Of a stretch of DNA of 64,000 nt, positions 37,701 through 48,638 are shown one piece after another. Numbering within the stretch: position 1 is the stretch's first letter; the number at the start of each line of letters is the position of its first letter. Source of the DNA: Diprion similis. Lineage: Eukaryota > Arthropoda > Insecta > Hymenoptera > Diprionidae. The DNA is taken from NCBI RefSeq assembly GCF_021155765.1, contig NC_060114.1, positions 14,145,501 through 14,209,500 of the forward strand, written 5' to 3'. The position numbers and the translations under genes are program-made. The notes below the pieces were generated by a model. The model worked only from the letters and a program-made list of their open reading frames with translations, made no database searches and was not told the origin of the DNA.

Positions 37701-40700
37701 GTTTTTCGCCTGTAACTTCTCAGCCGTTAATCGCAGCGTATTGGCACTGCGCCCAATCGATTTCTCTCGCAAAATTACGTCGGAATAGTGCCTTCAAGAA
37801 TTTATTGCAGCCCTTTTCAAAGTCGTCGAAATTTCGCCAAAAATCCAAAGGGGTTAGCCTTAGTTTTTTCCTCATTTTCGGAGCCGAAAATTTTTCGTCT
37901 CGGAATCGATTCGTATGTCCCTTTCCGGAGTAAATCGACCCCCAGGAACTCAAAAAACACATGAAAAAGTGCGTAGGACCAACAGCAGAGAAATGAGGAC
38001 GAAAATAATCAGTTTTTCGCCTGTAACTTCTTAGGCGTTAATCGCAGCGTATTGGGACTGCGCCCAATCGATTTCTCCCGCAAAATTACGTCGGAATAGT
38101 GCCTTCAAGAATTTATTGCAGGATTTTTCAAAGTCGTCGAAATTTTCGCTAAAAATCCAAAGGGGTTAGCCTTAGTTTTTTCCTCGTTTTCGGACTCGAA
38201 AATTTTTCGTCGAGGAATCGATTTGTATGACCCTTTCCGGAGTAAATCGACCCCCAGGAACCCAAAAAACACATGAAAAAGAGCGTCGGACCATCAGCAG
38301 AGAAATGAGGACGAAAATAATCAGTTTTTCGCCTGTAACTTCTCAGGCGTTAATCGCAGCGTATTGGGACTGCGCCCAATCGATTTCTCTCGCAAAATTA
38401 CGTCGGAATAGTGCCTTAAAGAATTTATTGCAGCCCTTTCTAAAATCGTTGAAATTTTCGCCAAAACTCCAAAGGGGTTAGCCTTAGTTTTTTCCTCATT
38501 TTCGGAGCCGAAAATTTCTCGTTTTGGAATCGATTTGTACGACCCTTTCCGGAGTAAATCGACCCCCAGAAACCCAAAAAACACATGAAAAAGAGCGTCG
38601 GACCATCAGCAGAGAAATGAGGACGAAAATAATCAGTTTTTCGCCTGTAACTTCTCAGGCGTTAATCGCAGCGTATTGGGACTGCGCCCAATCGATTTCT
38701 CTCGCAAAATTACGTCGGAATAGTGCCTTAAAGAATTTATTGCAGCCCTTTTCAAAGTCGTCGAAATTTTCGCCAAAAATCCAAAGGGGTTAGCCTTAGT
38801 TTTTTCCTCATTTTCGGAGCCGAAAATTTCTCGTTTCGGAATCGATTTGTACGACCCTTTCCGGAGTAAATCGACCCCCAGAAACCCAAAAAACACATGA
38901 AAAAGAGCGTCGGACCAACAGCAGAGAAATGAGGACGAAAATAATCAGTTTTTCGCCTGTAACTTCTCAGGCGTTAATCGCAGCGTATTGGGACTGCGCC
39001 CAATCGATTTCTCTCGCAAAATTACGTCGGAATAGTGCCTTAAAGAATTTATTGCAGCCCTTTTCAAAGTCGTCGAAATTTTCGCCAAAAATCCAAAGGG
39101 GTTAGCCTTAGTTTTTTCCTCATTTTCGGAGCCGAAAATTTTTCGTCTCGGAATCGATTTGTATGACCCTTTCCGGAGTAAATCGACCCCCAGGAACTCA
39201 AAAAACACATGAAAAAGAGCGTCGGACCAACAGCAGAGAAATGAGGACGAGAATAATCAGTTTTTTGCCTGTAACTTCTCAGGCGTTAATCGCAGCGTAT
39301 TGGGACTGCGCCCAATCGATTTCTCTCGCAAAATTACGTCGGAATAGTGCCTTAAAGAATTTATTGCAGCCCTTTTCAAAGTCGTCGAAATTTTCGCCAA
39401 AAATCCAAAGGGGTTAGCCTTAGTTTTTTCCTCATTTTCGGAGCCGAAAATTTTTCGTCTCGGAATCGATTGGTATGACCCTTTCCGGAGTAAATCGACC
39501 CCCAGGAACTCAAAAAACACATGAAAAAGAGCGTAGGACCAACAGCAGAGAAATGGGGACGAAAATAATCAGTTTTTCGCCTGTAACTTCTCAGGCGTTG
39601 ATCGCAGCGTATTGGGACTGCGCCCAATCGATTTCTCTCGCAAAATTACGTCGGAATAGTGCCTTAAAGAATTTATTGCAGCCCTTTTCAAAGTCGTCGA
39701 AATTTTCGCCAAAAATCCAAAGGGGTTAGCCTTAGTTTTTTCCTCATTTTCGGAGCCGAAAATTTTTCGTCTCGGAATCGATTGGTATGACCCTTTCCGG
39801 AGTAAATCGACCCCCAGGAACTCAAAAAACACATGAAAAAGAGCGTAGGACCAACAGCAGAGAAATGGGGACGAAAATAATCAGTTTTTCGCCTGTAACT
39901 TCTCAGGCGTTGATCGCAGCGTATTGGGACTGCGCCCAATCGATTTCTCTCGCAAAATTACGTCGGAATAGTGCCTTAAAGAATTTATTGCAGCCCTTTT
40001 CAAAGTCGTCGAAATTTTCGCTCAAAATCCAAAGGGGTTAGCCTTAGTTTTTTCCTCATTTTCGGAGCCGAAAATTTTTCGTCTCGATTTGTATGACCCT
40101 TTCCGGAGTAAATCGACCCCCAGGAACCCAAAAAACACATGAAAAAGAGCGTCGGACCAACAGCAGAGAAATGAGGACGAAAATAATCAGTTTTTTGCCT
40201 GTAACTTCTCAGGCGTTAATCGCAGCGTATTGGCACTGCGCCCAATCGATTTCTCTCGCAAAATTACGTCGGAATAGTGCCTCAAAGAATTTATTGCAGC
40301 ACTTTTCAAAGTAGTCGAAATTTTCGCCAAAAATCCAAAGGGGTTAGCCTCAGTTTTTTCCTCATTTTCGGAGCCGAAAATTTTACGTCTCGGAATCGAT
40401 TTGTATGACCCTTTCCGGAGTAAATCGACCCCCAGGAACTCAAAAAACACATGAAAAAGAGCGTAGGACCAACAGCAGAGAAATGAGGACGAAAATAATC
40501 AGTTCTTCGCCTGTAACTTCTCAGCCGTTAATCGCAGCGTATTGGCACTGCGCCCAATCGATTTCTCTCGCAAAATTACGTCGGAATAGTGCCTTCAAGA
40601 ATTTATTGCAGCCCTTTTCAAAGTCGTCGAAATTTCGCCAAAAATCCAAAGGGGTTAGCCTTAGTTTTTTCCTCATTTTCGGAGCCGAAAATTTTTCGTC

Positions 40701-41030
40701 TTGGAATCGATTCGTATGTCCCTTTCCGGAGTAAATCGACCCCCAGGAACTCAAAAAACACATGAAAAAGTGCGTAGGACCAACAGCAGAGAAATGAGGA
40801 CGAAAATAATCAGTTTTTCGCCTGTAACTTCTTAGGCGTTAATCGCAGCGTATTGGGACTGCGCCCAATCGATTTCTCCCGCAAAATTACGTCGGAATAG
40901 TGCCTTCAAGAATTTATTGCAGGATTTTTCAAAGTCGTCGAAATTTTCGCTAAAAATCCAAAGGGGTTAGCCTTAGTTTTTTCCTCGTTTTCGGACTCGA
41001 AAATTTTTCGTCGAGGAATCGATTTGTATG
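34797..41030 (+). repeat. higher-order repeat of 8-9 monomers (2489 and 2801 bp) in the right half of the satellite
   Basis: The block starting with the 306-bp spacing variant at 34803 recurs at 37292 and 40093 (offsets 2489 and 2801 bp). Each block carries the same ordered set of variants: a 306-bp spacing, a monomer with cagccgtt, a monomer missing one base in gaaatttcgcc, a monomer with tcgaggaatcg, and so on. The second block has one additional monomer (near 38539-38851). The third block is cut off by the array edge near 41170. Confidence 0.85.
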
Positions 41031-41779
41031 ACCCTTTCCGGAGTAAATCGACCCCCAGGAACCCAAAAAACACATGAAAAAGAGCGTCGGACCATCAGCA
41101 GAGAAATGAGGACGAAAATAATCAGTTTTTCGCCTGTAACTTCTCAGGCGTTAATCGCAGCGTATTGGGACTGCGCCCAATCGATTTTTCTCGCAAAATT
41201 ACGTTGATATAGTGCACGAACAAATCGTTTCCAGCACTTCTTCAAATCGATGAAATCTTCACCAAAAATGCAAAGGGGTTAACTCTCTATTTTCGGTGAT
41301 TTTTGAATCCGAATCTTTCGTCCCAGAATCGATTCGCATGACCCTTTTTCAACCAATTGGACCCCCAGAAACTCAGAAAATTCAGCAAAAACAGCATAGG
41401 ACCAACAGCAGAGAAATTATGCTGGAGAGCAGAGCAGCAAGAGAATTAGATAGCAAAGCGTTCCGTCATTTGGCTGTCACTCTTGATCCGTAGCTTGCCG
41501 CATATTCGGACTGCGTTCAACTGATTCTCCTGGCAAACAAATGACGAGAAAGCGCATCAAAGAATTACTTCAAGCATTTTTCAAAGTTCGACAAATTCCG
41601 ACTAAAAAATTACAAAGAAGTTCAAGGTTTTCATGTATTTATTAATATTCCCATTGCATTCTTGGGAAACAGCTTACAACAGAAAATCAAAAGGGCTACA
41701 ATAATGTACAAGGAAAAATTTACACACGTTCATTCAAAGCTAAAAACTCAACTCTGACTAAAATTTAAACTAACGAGGG

Positions 41780-41900
41780 CAAACTGTTTTTGTGCGAAAT
41801 ATTTTTTGGCGCAGAATCAGCCGAAATGACTCTGTCCGGACGAATCGGTTTCCAAGGATTGCAGAAAACGCATTTGGAGCATCGTGGGACCAATACCTGA
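41780..41900 (+). repeat. isolated, strongly diverged satellite relic
   Basis: Short matches in the right order and spacing to the monomer are visible: cagaatcagccgaaatgac..ctgtccgga, then a cca-gga segment, then aaaacgcat, and then gggaccaa with gagaag. The similarity is well below that within the array, which suggests an old edge copy stranded outside the homogenised block. Confidence 0.5.
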
Positions 41901-43950
41901 GAAGACACAAATTTACTCGTGCATCATTTATTCTACTCCAGGTTACGTAAAACAGTAACAATGCAAATCTATACATCCCGTATACGGCACAGGAGCATTG
42001 TACCTGTACACAGATCGGAACCTGAACTGCACTTACATACTCCAAGAATAACTACCCTATGCAACATTGTTCACATCCTGCTTATTGCAATGTTTATCGC
42101 AGTTTTTATTTCTTATACGTACAGTATTCACACCTCTTATGCAATGATCATTCATTGTATTGCATTTTTTTTTTATCTTGAACTCCATTGCTATCGGAAA
42201 CATCATACTTATTGTACGAATCAGTATAATGTTATAATTATCATTGGTATGACATGTCATTATTAGTATTTTATATTAGTATAATATATTTTAATTGTAC
42301 TATTTGGAAACTTGTTAAGTAGCATACACTGATACCTGAACACTTGTGATAGAACTAAGATATATAAATTTTTTCATTCTGTGTCCTCAAAATTTGTAAA
42401 TGCTTATCCTAGCGATTCAAGCTTATACGCAAGCGTCTAGAGTCCCAAACCGACGTCGACACGGTTCGTCTAATAACCTGTGCAAAATCTTCACAAGCCT
42501 GTGTAGCCGAAGTCAATTTTCAACCCAACCAAAAACTTGCCAATCATTCTTCAACAGGCATCCCACACTTCAATGGGCCCTGTCAACATAACAAATAGTT
42601 TTATCCACGTATTCCAATCCAGCAAATCTGATCTACAGAATCCAATCACAAATTGTTATTCGTACCACATAAGTTACAATTTTTCTCAAGACCTTATGTA
42701 TTCAAAAATATTTAACACTTCTAATCCTACATAAATGGCTAGATTGAACGAATAATCGTGGATGATTCCACTGGATATTCGTGGATAATTGACCAATTTC
42801 AGACAATACAGAGCTTCCGTTACAAAACATAATCATTTTATACATACGGTAGAATGAAAATTACCTGCGGAACGGTTTCTCTTTGCCAAGAGAGAGCTGT
42901 AGTTTATCAATACGCGAGAAAGATGGGGTGAAAATCTGCACCAGACCAAAGGCTTCGTTTCGCGATGTTATTGCTGATATCAATACTTTCGATAACTCCT
43001 GCCAGCAGTGAACCGAAGCTTATGCTTTAACCAAATCCCCGAAACTGTTCCGCGCAGAATTAGCTGACAGACACTGTTCACGAACCCCCTTTTTTCACGA
43101 CCATTAATCCCAAACCATCAATCGATTGTACATAATCATTACATAAATCGGTTTTACCACTACATCAAGATGTCATCGACAACGTCACTCGTTCAGACTC
43201 ATCCTTAATTTCTAATCGGCAAATAAATATTGATAGTATAAATCTTATTCACGAATAATAGTTTTCCTGGATGGTGAAAGAAACGGCAACGTGTGGTTAA
43301 GTCTTCAGGCTTCATGTTCAAAATAGCGAAGAAGTCGATGCGCAGGGTGACTTAAGTTCGACTGTGCTCGAAAGTTTTCAAGTTGAGTGTAATGGAGCCT
43401 ATGTACTAGCTCCCTCGATTGGGGGTTCGCGCTCTGCACGAGTGTTACTTAGCAACAAAAGACACTCCAATCCTTGCGCCTTTTAAAGTTTTATTCCTTG
43501 TTTTAGCCTCGTCTCGCACACCTATACCCGTTTACGCATATCGGCAACGACTTGAGCATATATACCTAAGCGTAATGGAAGAAATGAGGAAAATGTGTGG
43601 ATGAAAAACCTTTTGATTATCGGGTCAATACGGTGTATTGAGTCTCATCGTCTATTCTATGCGAGCATCGAAATTAAGCCACTACACGCGGATTTATAAT
43701 ACTTCCAGGGTTAAAAAATCATTGTCAGTACAATCTATGTATCGAAAATTGTACAAATTACTCTAGTAATAACCGAATGCTTAAGAAAAGTAGTTTTACC
43801 GTCGTTTCACTTTGGGTATTTAAAGTGTGCGAAATTCACGTGCAGCCTTCATCGCTGTATTTGGAAACTGGATAACGCTGTATAGGAGAGTTGAACGTGT
43901 ACGAAGCACGAGAAAGAAGTTTCAATAACACCGCACCGAAGGAGTATTCA
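41901..43950. other. gene-free stretch
   Basis: The stretch is AT-rich unique-looking sequence. Open frames of up to 115 codons (41919-42266) have no recognisable domain, biased codon use or splice context. No RNA gene was recognised. Confidence 0.5.
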
Positions 43951-44290
43951 CTTGTTGAAATCGCAAACCACTATAGAAAGCAGTCACTTTTAAATCGCTG
44001 GAAATCGTATGAAATCACGTAAAATTGCATGAAATGGCACATGTGTTAACTTGTTATAATCGCAAACCACTTTAAAACGCAGTGACTCTAAAATCGTTTT
44101 ACATCACTTTAGATTTATTTGAAATCTCTTTAAATCGTATGAGATCCCTTGAAATTACATGGAATGGTACGTGTATTAACTTGTTGAACATTGCCTAAAC
44201 GACTTTGGAAAGCAGTCACTTTAAAATCAATTGAAATCAGTTAAAACCCGTTGAATTTGCTTGAAATCGCATGAAATCATTTCAATCGCT
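43951..44290. repeat. degenerate tandem repeat (three copies, about 100-130 bp) with short internal repeats
   Basis: Three copies open at 43951, 44050 and 44180 with cttgtt(g/a), followed by a (a)tcgcaaacca-like segment and a gcagtcact(t)taaaatc segment. Inside the copies a shorter unit of the type ttgaaatcgca/tgaaat recurs many times. It looks like an old minisatellite with a nested short period. Confidence 0.65.
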
Positions 44291-44493
44291 TGTCACCCGA
44301 TCTATGAGTAAATATCCCCTCGCGCCGCACGATACTTGTACGAATAACGTCGGGTAGCTATTTGGAACTTCGAGGTCTGCAAGAGCGATAGCAACGTAGC
44401 TTTTGCTGCTGATGACACATTGGTAATGATACATCCCCGCAGCTATTCATCGGCGAGTAACATTGTTAACTTGCTAATAAAGGGGGCGAAGAG

Positions 44494-44522
44494 TGGAGAG
44501 AGGGAAAGAGAGAGAGAGAGAG
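44494..44522. repeat. GA-rich microsatellite
   Basis: Imperfect (GA)n tract on the + strand, flanked by purine-rich sequence. Confidence 0.85.
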
Positions 44523-45207
44523 CGCGGGAAGAGAAGGGAGGTTAAGCACCGGGGTGGCGAAGAGGTGAAAGGAATCTGAAGCGAGATGCAAAATGGAGGA
44601 CAACGGGTGATCGAAGCTCGGCTACAGCCACCAACCTTCGCGACACCGCGCCGCATCTCGGGATGATAATGACTTGACATCTGCACTCGGACCCCTGCTG
44701 GGAGGAAACGCAATTAATATTCGTAATTACCCCATTCCCGACTTTGCTCCAAGATCCACATTTAATGAGGAGAAAAAATTTACTTTTATTTTCCTGCACG
44801 ACTCTTTCATCGTCGTAATAATACAGTTTATTCACGTTCATTTATGTTTACGTTACATCTACATATAGTACATTAAGGTGTTTCGAAAAAAAAAAATTTT
44901 TTTATTCATTTTCCATCGGGCCACACCTGAAATAGTTAGTTTATGTAAAAACAAAAATTCTTGAGAAAGATTGGCATTGTCGACTGAGCGGAAGATCGGG
45001 TGCATTTGATTTTTCATTTTTTATTTCCCCTTTTTATCGAATTTATGATAGATAATATAAAACATTTTCTCACTCGGATTTCAATTTTTTATTCAATATT
45101 TACACATTTCCCATTACAATGTAATTAAGAGATAATTAAGTTTAATTATTAATGATATTAAAAGTTAATTGCTTAATATTTCGATAAATGTTTTACATAG
45201 GGCACAC

Positions 45208-45231
45208 ACATATGTATATATATATATATAA
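45208..45231. repeat. TA microsatellite
   Basis: An uninterrupted alternating TA run follows a short acacatatg stretch. Confidence 0.85.
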
Positions 45232-45342
45232 ATTTGTATATCACACGTTATAGGTCCGCGTTATAAATCTCTTAATATTCTCATATTTTATTACTTTTAA
45301 GGAACATACAATGATCACACCTGACATGATAAACACGACTAA

Positions 45343-45364
45343 CCCCCCCCCCCCCCCCCCCCCC
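45343..45364. repeat. homopolymer of 22 C
   Basis: Uninterrupted C22 on the + strand, followed by gcaccccc and an A run. Long C/G homopolymers are rare in AT-rich insect DNA. The exact length may be affected by sequencing error. Confidence 0.9.
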
Positions 45365-46601
45365 GCACCCCCAAAAAAAACTGTCAGAAGCAGCATGCAA
45401 AGTTCAACCAACAGTAATTTCGTGTTTCATGTATAATTACCGTAATATGGAAGACAAGAAAAATATTCATGCCGATAATAATGACAAATATTTCACGTAC
45501 ATTATTTGCACTGCAGGCTGATTGATTCGGTACTAGAAACACGTTTATATTAGAGAACGCCACTTCCTATAACCACTTTTATTTCGAAACTCTGCAACAT
45601 TTATTTAACAAAGGAGTGAATGAATAAATTGAGACCGAAATGGCTTGGCCAACAGTCAGTACAGATTTGACTTATAAAATTCTCAGTCATTTGCTCAGAA
45701 TATATTATACATACCGTCTCTAAGATTGTCTTTATTGAAACTGTAAATTGCGTTCCAAATTTGACTTCTGTAGAAAAAAAATAACAAATACTGACCTGTC
45801 TTGGGTTGGACGTTTATTTTAAAAGAATGAAAAATTTCGTTCATTATAAATTCCTAGAATTATTAGTATCATATACCTACTGAACATAAATTTTCTGTTA
45901 ACTCGAAATAATATTTTAGGTCGATTTCTAAATATCTAACAATAGTCACACCATTAAACCCGCGTTTGAGAATAAGAAAACAGAAGTACATGGTGTGCCT
46001 AGAACTCCTACGACACACCCCTTTCTTCGAGGTTAAAGCCTTTAAGTGAGATGTGTACCAACTGTCTAAAAAAATCCCTATATTGTTAGGGAATTATTTA
46101 TCTGGCGAACGCTACCCTGCTCGGCAATACCATCACGTATAGTTATGGTGTGAGTTATTCAAAGTACCTCGCATCTTTGTCCCACGCAGATTCAACGTCA
46201 CAACAATTAATCACCACCGATCTAGGGTATTTTCGCGCCGTTGATACACATCTTACTTAAGTGCAGTCCAGCGCGAGAAAAAAACTTTTTTGGAGAAGAA
46301 TCTGCTCTCCTAGGCACGCAATGTACACTCACACCACGGAAACGCTCGCTTGCACCCTGCACATTCCTGCAAGTGTGAACGTGTATAGACATTTCACTAC
46401 ATGTCGTACTTAGGTATACATGAAGAGGGTGGAGTTGAAGGAAGGGACGTAGCGGCGTATCCGCGCGGGGAAGTTCTCAAAGCCGTATGATGATCGGTGA
46501 GATATTATCGGTAAATGGTGGCAATTATGATAATGGGGGGTAATTCCCTGCGAAATTCGTCCTGTGCAGAATCACCACTTCACGGGCGAAGAAGGGAAGA
46601 G

Positions 46602-46645
46602 CGGGGACATGGATGGGGATGGGGATGAGGATGGGAACGGGGATT
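46602..46645 (+). repeat. GGGGAT-type short tandem repeat
   Basis: Imperfect hexamer repeats of the type ggggat/gaggat form six to seven units. The spaced G-runs could in principle form a G-quadruplex on the + strand. Confidence 0.7.
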
Positions 46646-47989
46646 GGTACCCGTACGTACGAACCGAGCACCGAGTAGACTCCTAATAAAGGAAACAGTT
46701 AGATTCAAACGACCTCTCCGATAATTATTCTCGTTCCCGCTCTCCCGCCCCTCAAATATCCCATCACACCCCGCTGCAACAGAGCACCTACAACCTCTGA
46801 CAATGCGACAAATTGTTCACACTTCCCTCTTTCGGGGCCACAACGATTAGCTGAACCTAATAACTGCGCAACTTTCGGTTATAAACCGCGTACGAAATAT
46901 TAGATTGATATACCTGCTGGATTGTCGTGCACTTAATCCTGACGAAAAGAAAGAGATTCGTTTAGCGTGATGCAGGTATTTACTGATGTACGATTGAGGG
47001 GGTTCGTCGATTGACAATCAATACTTTTTTCACTATTTTATTACGGTTTTGTCAAAGATGCAATACCAAGAACAAACGATTTTTCATCTAGGATAACCTT
47101 GGAACGGTGAGAATGCCGGTACGTTCATTAGATTTCACTCTGTAACGATGGGTCATTTTATTCAGAAGACCATTTCCTGCAATTCTACAACGGCAATTTG
47201 TGGTCATCTTCTTGTTTATCGCGGTGGCGTCGTTGAATATTTAATTATTTCAATATTAAACTGATTTTGATTTCAATCAACAAATGTATAACATATTGAA
47301 TTGACAAATTATGAGAAAAAAATCTGTCCCCGCGAATTTTCTGAAAAAACTTTTCCGAACGAAGTAATTAGTCACAGTGACAGTGAAATCGAACGAGTCT
47401 ACCAAATTTTTATTTTAATAAGGTAATCAAAAAAATATTGATTTTTGATGGTACAACCTACAGTATAACAGGAAAACTAATATTGCTGATCGAAAGACAG
47501 TTTAGGTATTTAATTGCTCATGGCCTTGCAGTTTATTGTTTACCGTATCTACATTGAATTTAACTGGTATAATTTCCTATCAAATTCATAGTGTATAATG
47601 CAAACCCAATCAGACTGAAAATAAGAAGATCTTTGATGCCTGAAATTATGGGCATACATCCACGAATAAGAGGTGTGACAGGAGAAAATTCGCCCAGATA
47701 AAGAGAAAAAATATTCGACTGAAGTGTTATCCATGACGCTGGTGTCTGTTAGAGAATTTTTTCCGCACCCGAGTTCGGCTGTAATGAATCTGCGTTATTA
47801 AAAAATTCATTTCAGGCACACCGTGGTGTGGTATGGATCCTTCAAAAATACAACCCCGTAACCCTTGACCGTGGAGTAAATATCTAACTCTGTGCACGTA
47901 CGAGTTTGGAAAAATAAGAGACAAAGAAACGGTTTCGACAATGGAAAGTTAAAGAATTGTAATCGTTTTTTTCTTATTCCAGTTAAATA

Positions 47990-47995
47990 TTATTA

Positions 47996-48026
<31 letters not shown>

Positions 48027-48028
48027 TT
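47990..48028. repeat. TTTA microsatellite grading into a T run
   Basis: (TTTA)n with about seven units is followed by ttttattttttttt-like sequence. Confidence 0.85.
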
Positions 48029-48377
48029 ACTTGTAACGTTTGTACTAATAACTATTCTGTTTTAAAAATCCCATCCCCATCATGCATCCGCAATTATTTA
48101 TTCGTAGCGACTGTAGCGGCAGCAGTTGCAGTGGCAACCAACAGCCACGCATGCGGTATAAGTATTAGCTCAACTAATTTGATGGTTTAATCAATTTCCA
48201 CCACGACCCGTCGAGAGTTTAATAGTGACGTCATCATTTCCAACGGGCACAATAGGGTTAATCTCGCTAGGACGGGTTAATATTCGGTGAGTTAACAGAG
48301 TTTCAAATCCAGACAGGGCCGTACGTCCCACATTCGAAACTATAAGCCCGTAGCCATACACGGTGAAAACGCGCATA

Positions 48378-48638
48378 TTGGAAAATGTCCTCATGACGTC
48401 AGAGCCTGGTTGTCGGCGCCATTTTTTCTCCACATAACCTAAGTTTTTCATTTCAGTGGAGACAAATGGTAGTTATTGGGTTTTCAAATTACTCATGACA
48501 CATAAATTAATGAAACATAATCAATAATACACCTGTTCTACTATCCAAACGCGAAAAAACACGGTCAGCTGTCAGCCTAGTTGCATTAGTTTAATTTTTT
48601 TCCACCAGATGACGCATTGCAATGTGACAATCCCAATA
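48378..48638 (+). repeat. inverted repeat, left copy (about 261 bp)
   Basis: This stretch matches the reverse complement of 51901-52169 along its whole length with substitutions and small indels. Shared landmarks in order are ttggaaaatgtcc, tgacgtca, gagcctggttgtcggcgcc, tcaataatacacctgttct, gtcagctgtcagcc and accagatg..gtgacaatccca. Similarity stops abruptly at both ends. It could be one of two copies of a non-autonomous DNA element, or a terminal inverted repeat of a larger one. Confidence 0.8.
48394..48401. promoter_or_regulatory. CRE palindrome TGACGTCA in the left inverted repeat
   Basis: A perfect 8-bp CREB/ATF-type site, conserved in the partner copy at 52146-52153. Function is not shown. 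Confidence 0.5.

Larger units (their letters stand above)
20235..41635 (+). repeat. 312-bp satellite DNA array, about 67 tandem monomers
   Basis: A monomer of 312 bp (for example 20459-20770, phased on gaccctttccgga) recurs head to tail with near-constant spacing from 20459 to 41028. I count 67 occurrences of the phase motif. Spacing departs from 312 only at single-base indels (311 bp, for example 32003 to 32314 and 33250 to 33561) and at three 306-bp spacings (34497-34803, 36986-37292, 39787-40093) caused by loss of gaatcg. Copies differ by a few substitutions each. Both ends degenerate: about 20235-20400 on the left and about 41200-41635 on the right. No transposase, reverse transcriptase or target-site duplication was seen, so it is a satellite rather than a mobile element. 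Short ORFs of 84 aa (+) and 87 aa (-) recur in every monomer only because 312 is divisible by 3. Confidence 0.97.
44523..48377. other. gene-free stretch with several simple repeats
   Basis: No coding region was recognised. Beyond the separately listed TA, C, GGGGAT and TTTA tracts, the sequence alternates between very AT-rich (44.9-46.1 kb) and more GC-rich segments (46.3-46.8 kb). A perfect CRE palindrome TGACGTCA occurs at 48226-48233. Confidence 0.5.

Noticed and set aside
20459-41285. More than 100 short ORFs (84 aa on +, 87 aa on -) repeated through the array as candidate genes
   Set aside because: They repeat with the 312-bp satellite period, overlap each other on opposite strands, lack any domain or splice context, and exist because 312 is a multiple of three.
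20235-41635. CRISPR-like or mobile-element interpretation of the regular repeats
   Set aside because: The repeats are directly adjacent with no unique spacers, the host is an animal, and no transposase, integrase or reverse transcriptase is present.
41919-42266. 115-codon ORF next to the satellite
   Set aside because: The translation is dominated by His/Tyr/Ile from AT-rich sequence, and an equally long ORF overlaps it on the other strand.
48191-48451. 86-codon minus-strand ORF overlapping the left inverted repeat
   Set aside because: It has no recognisable domain, is not preserved in the partner copy, and overlaps repeat sequence.
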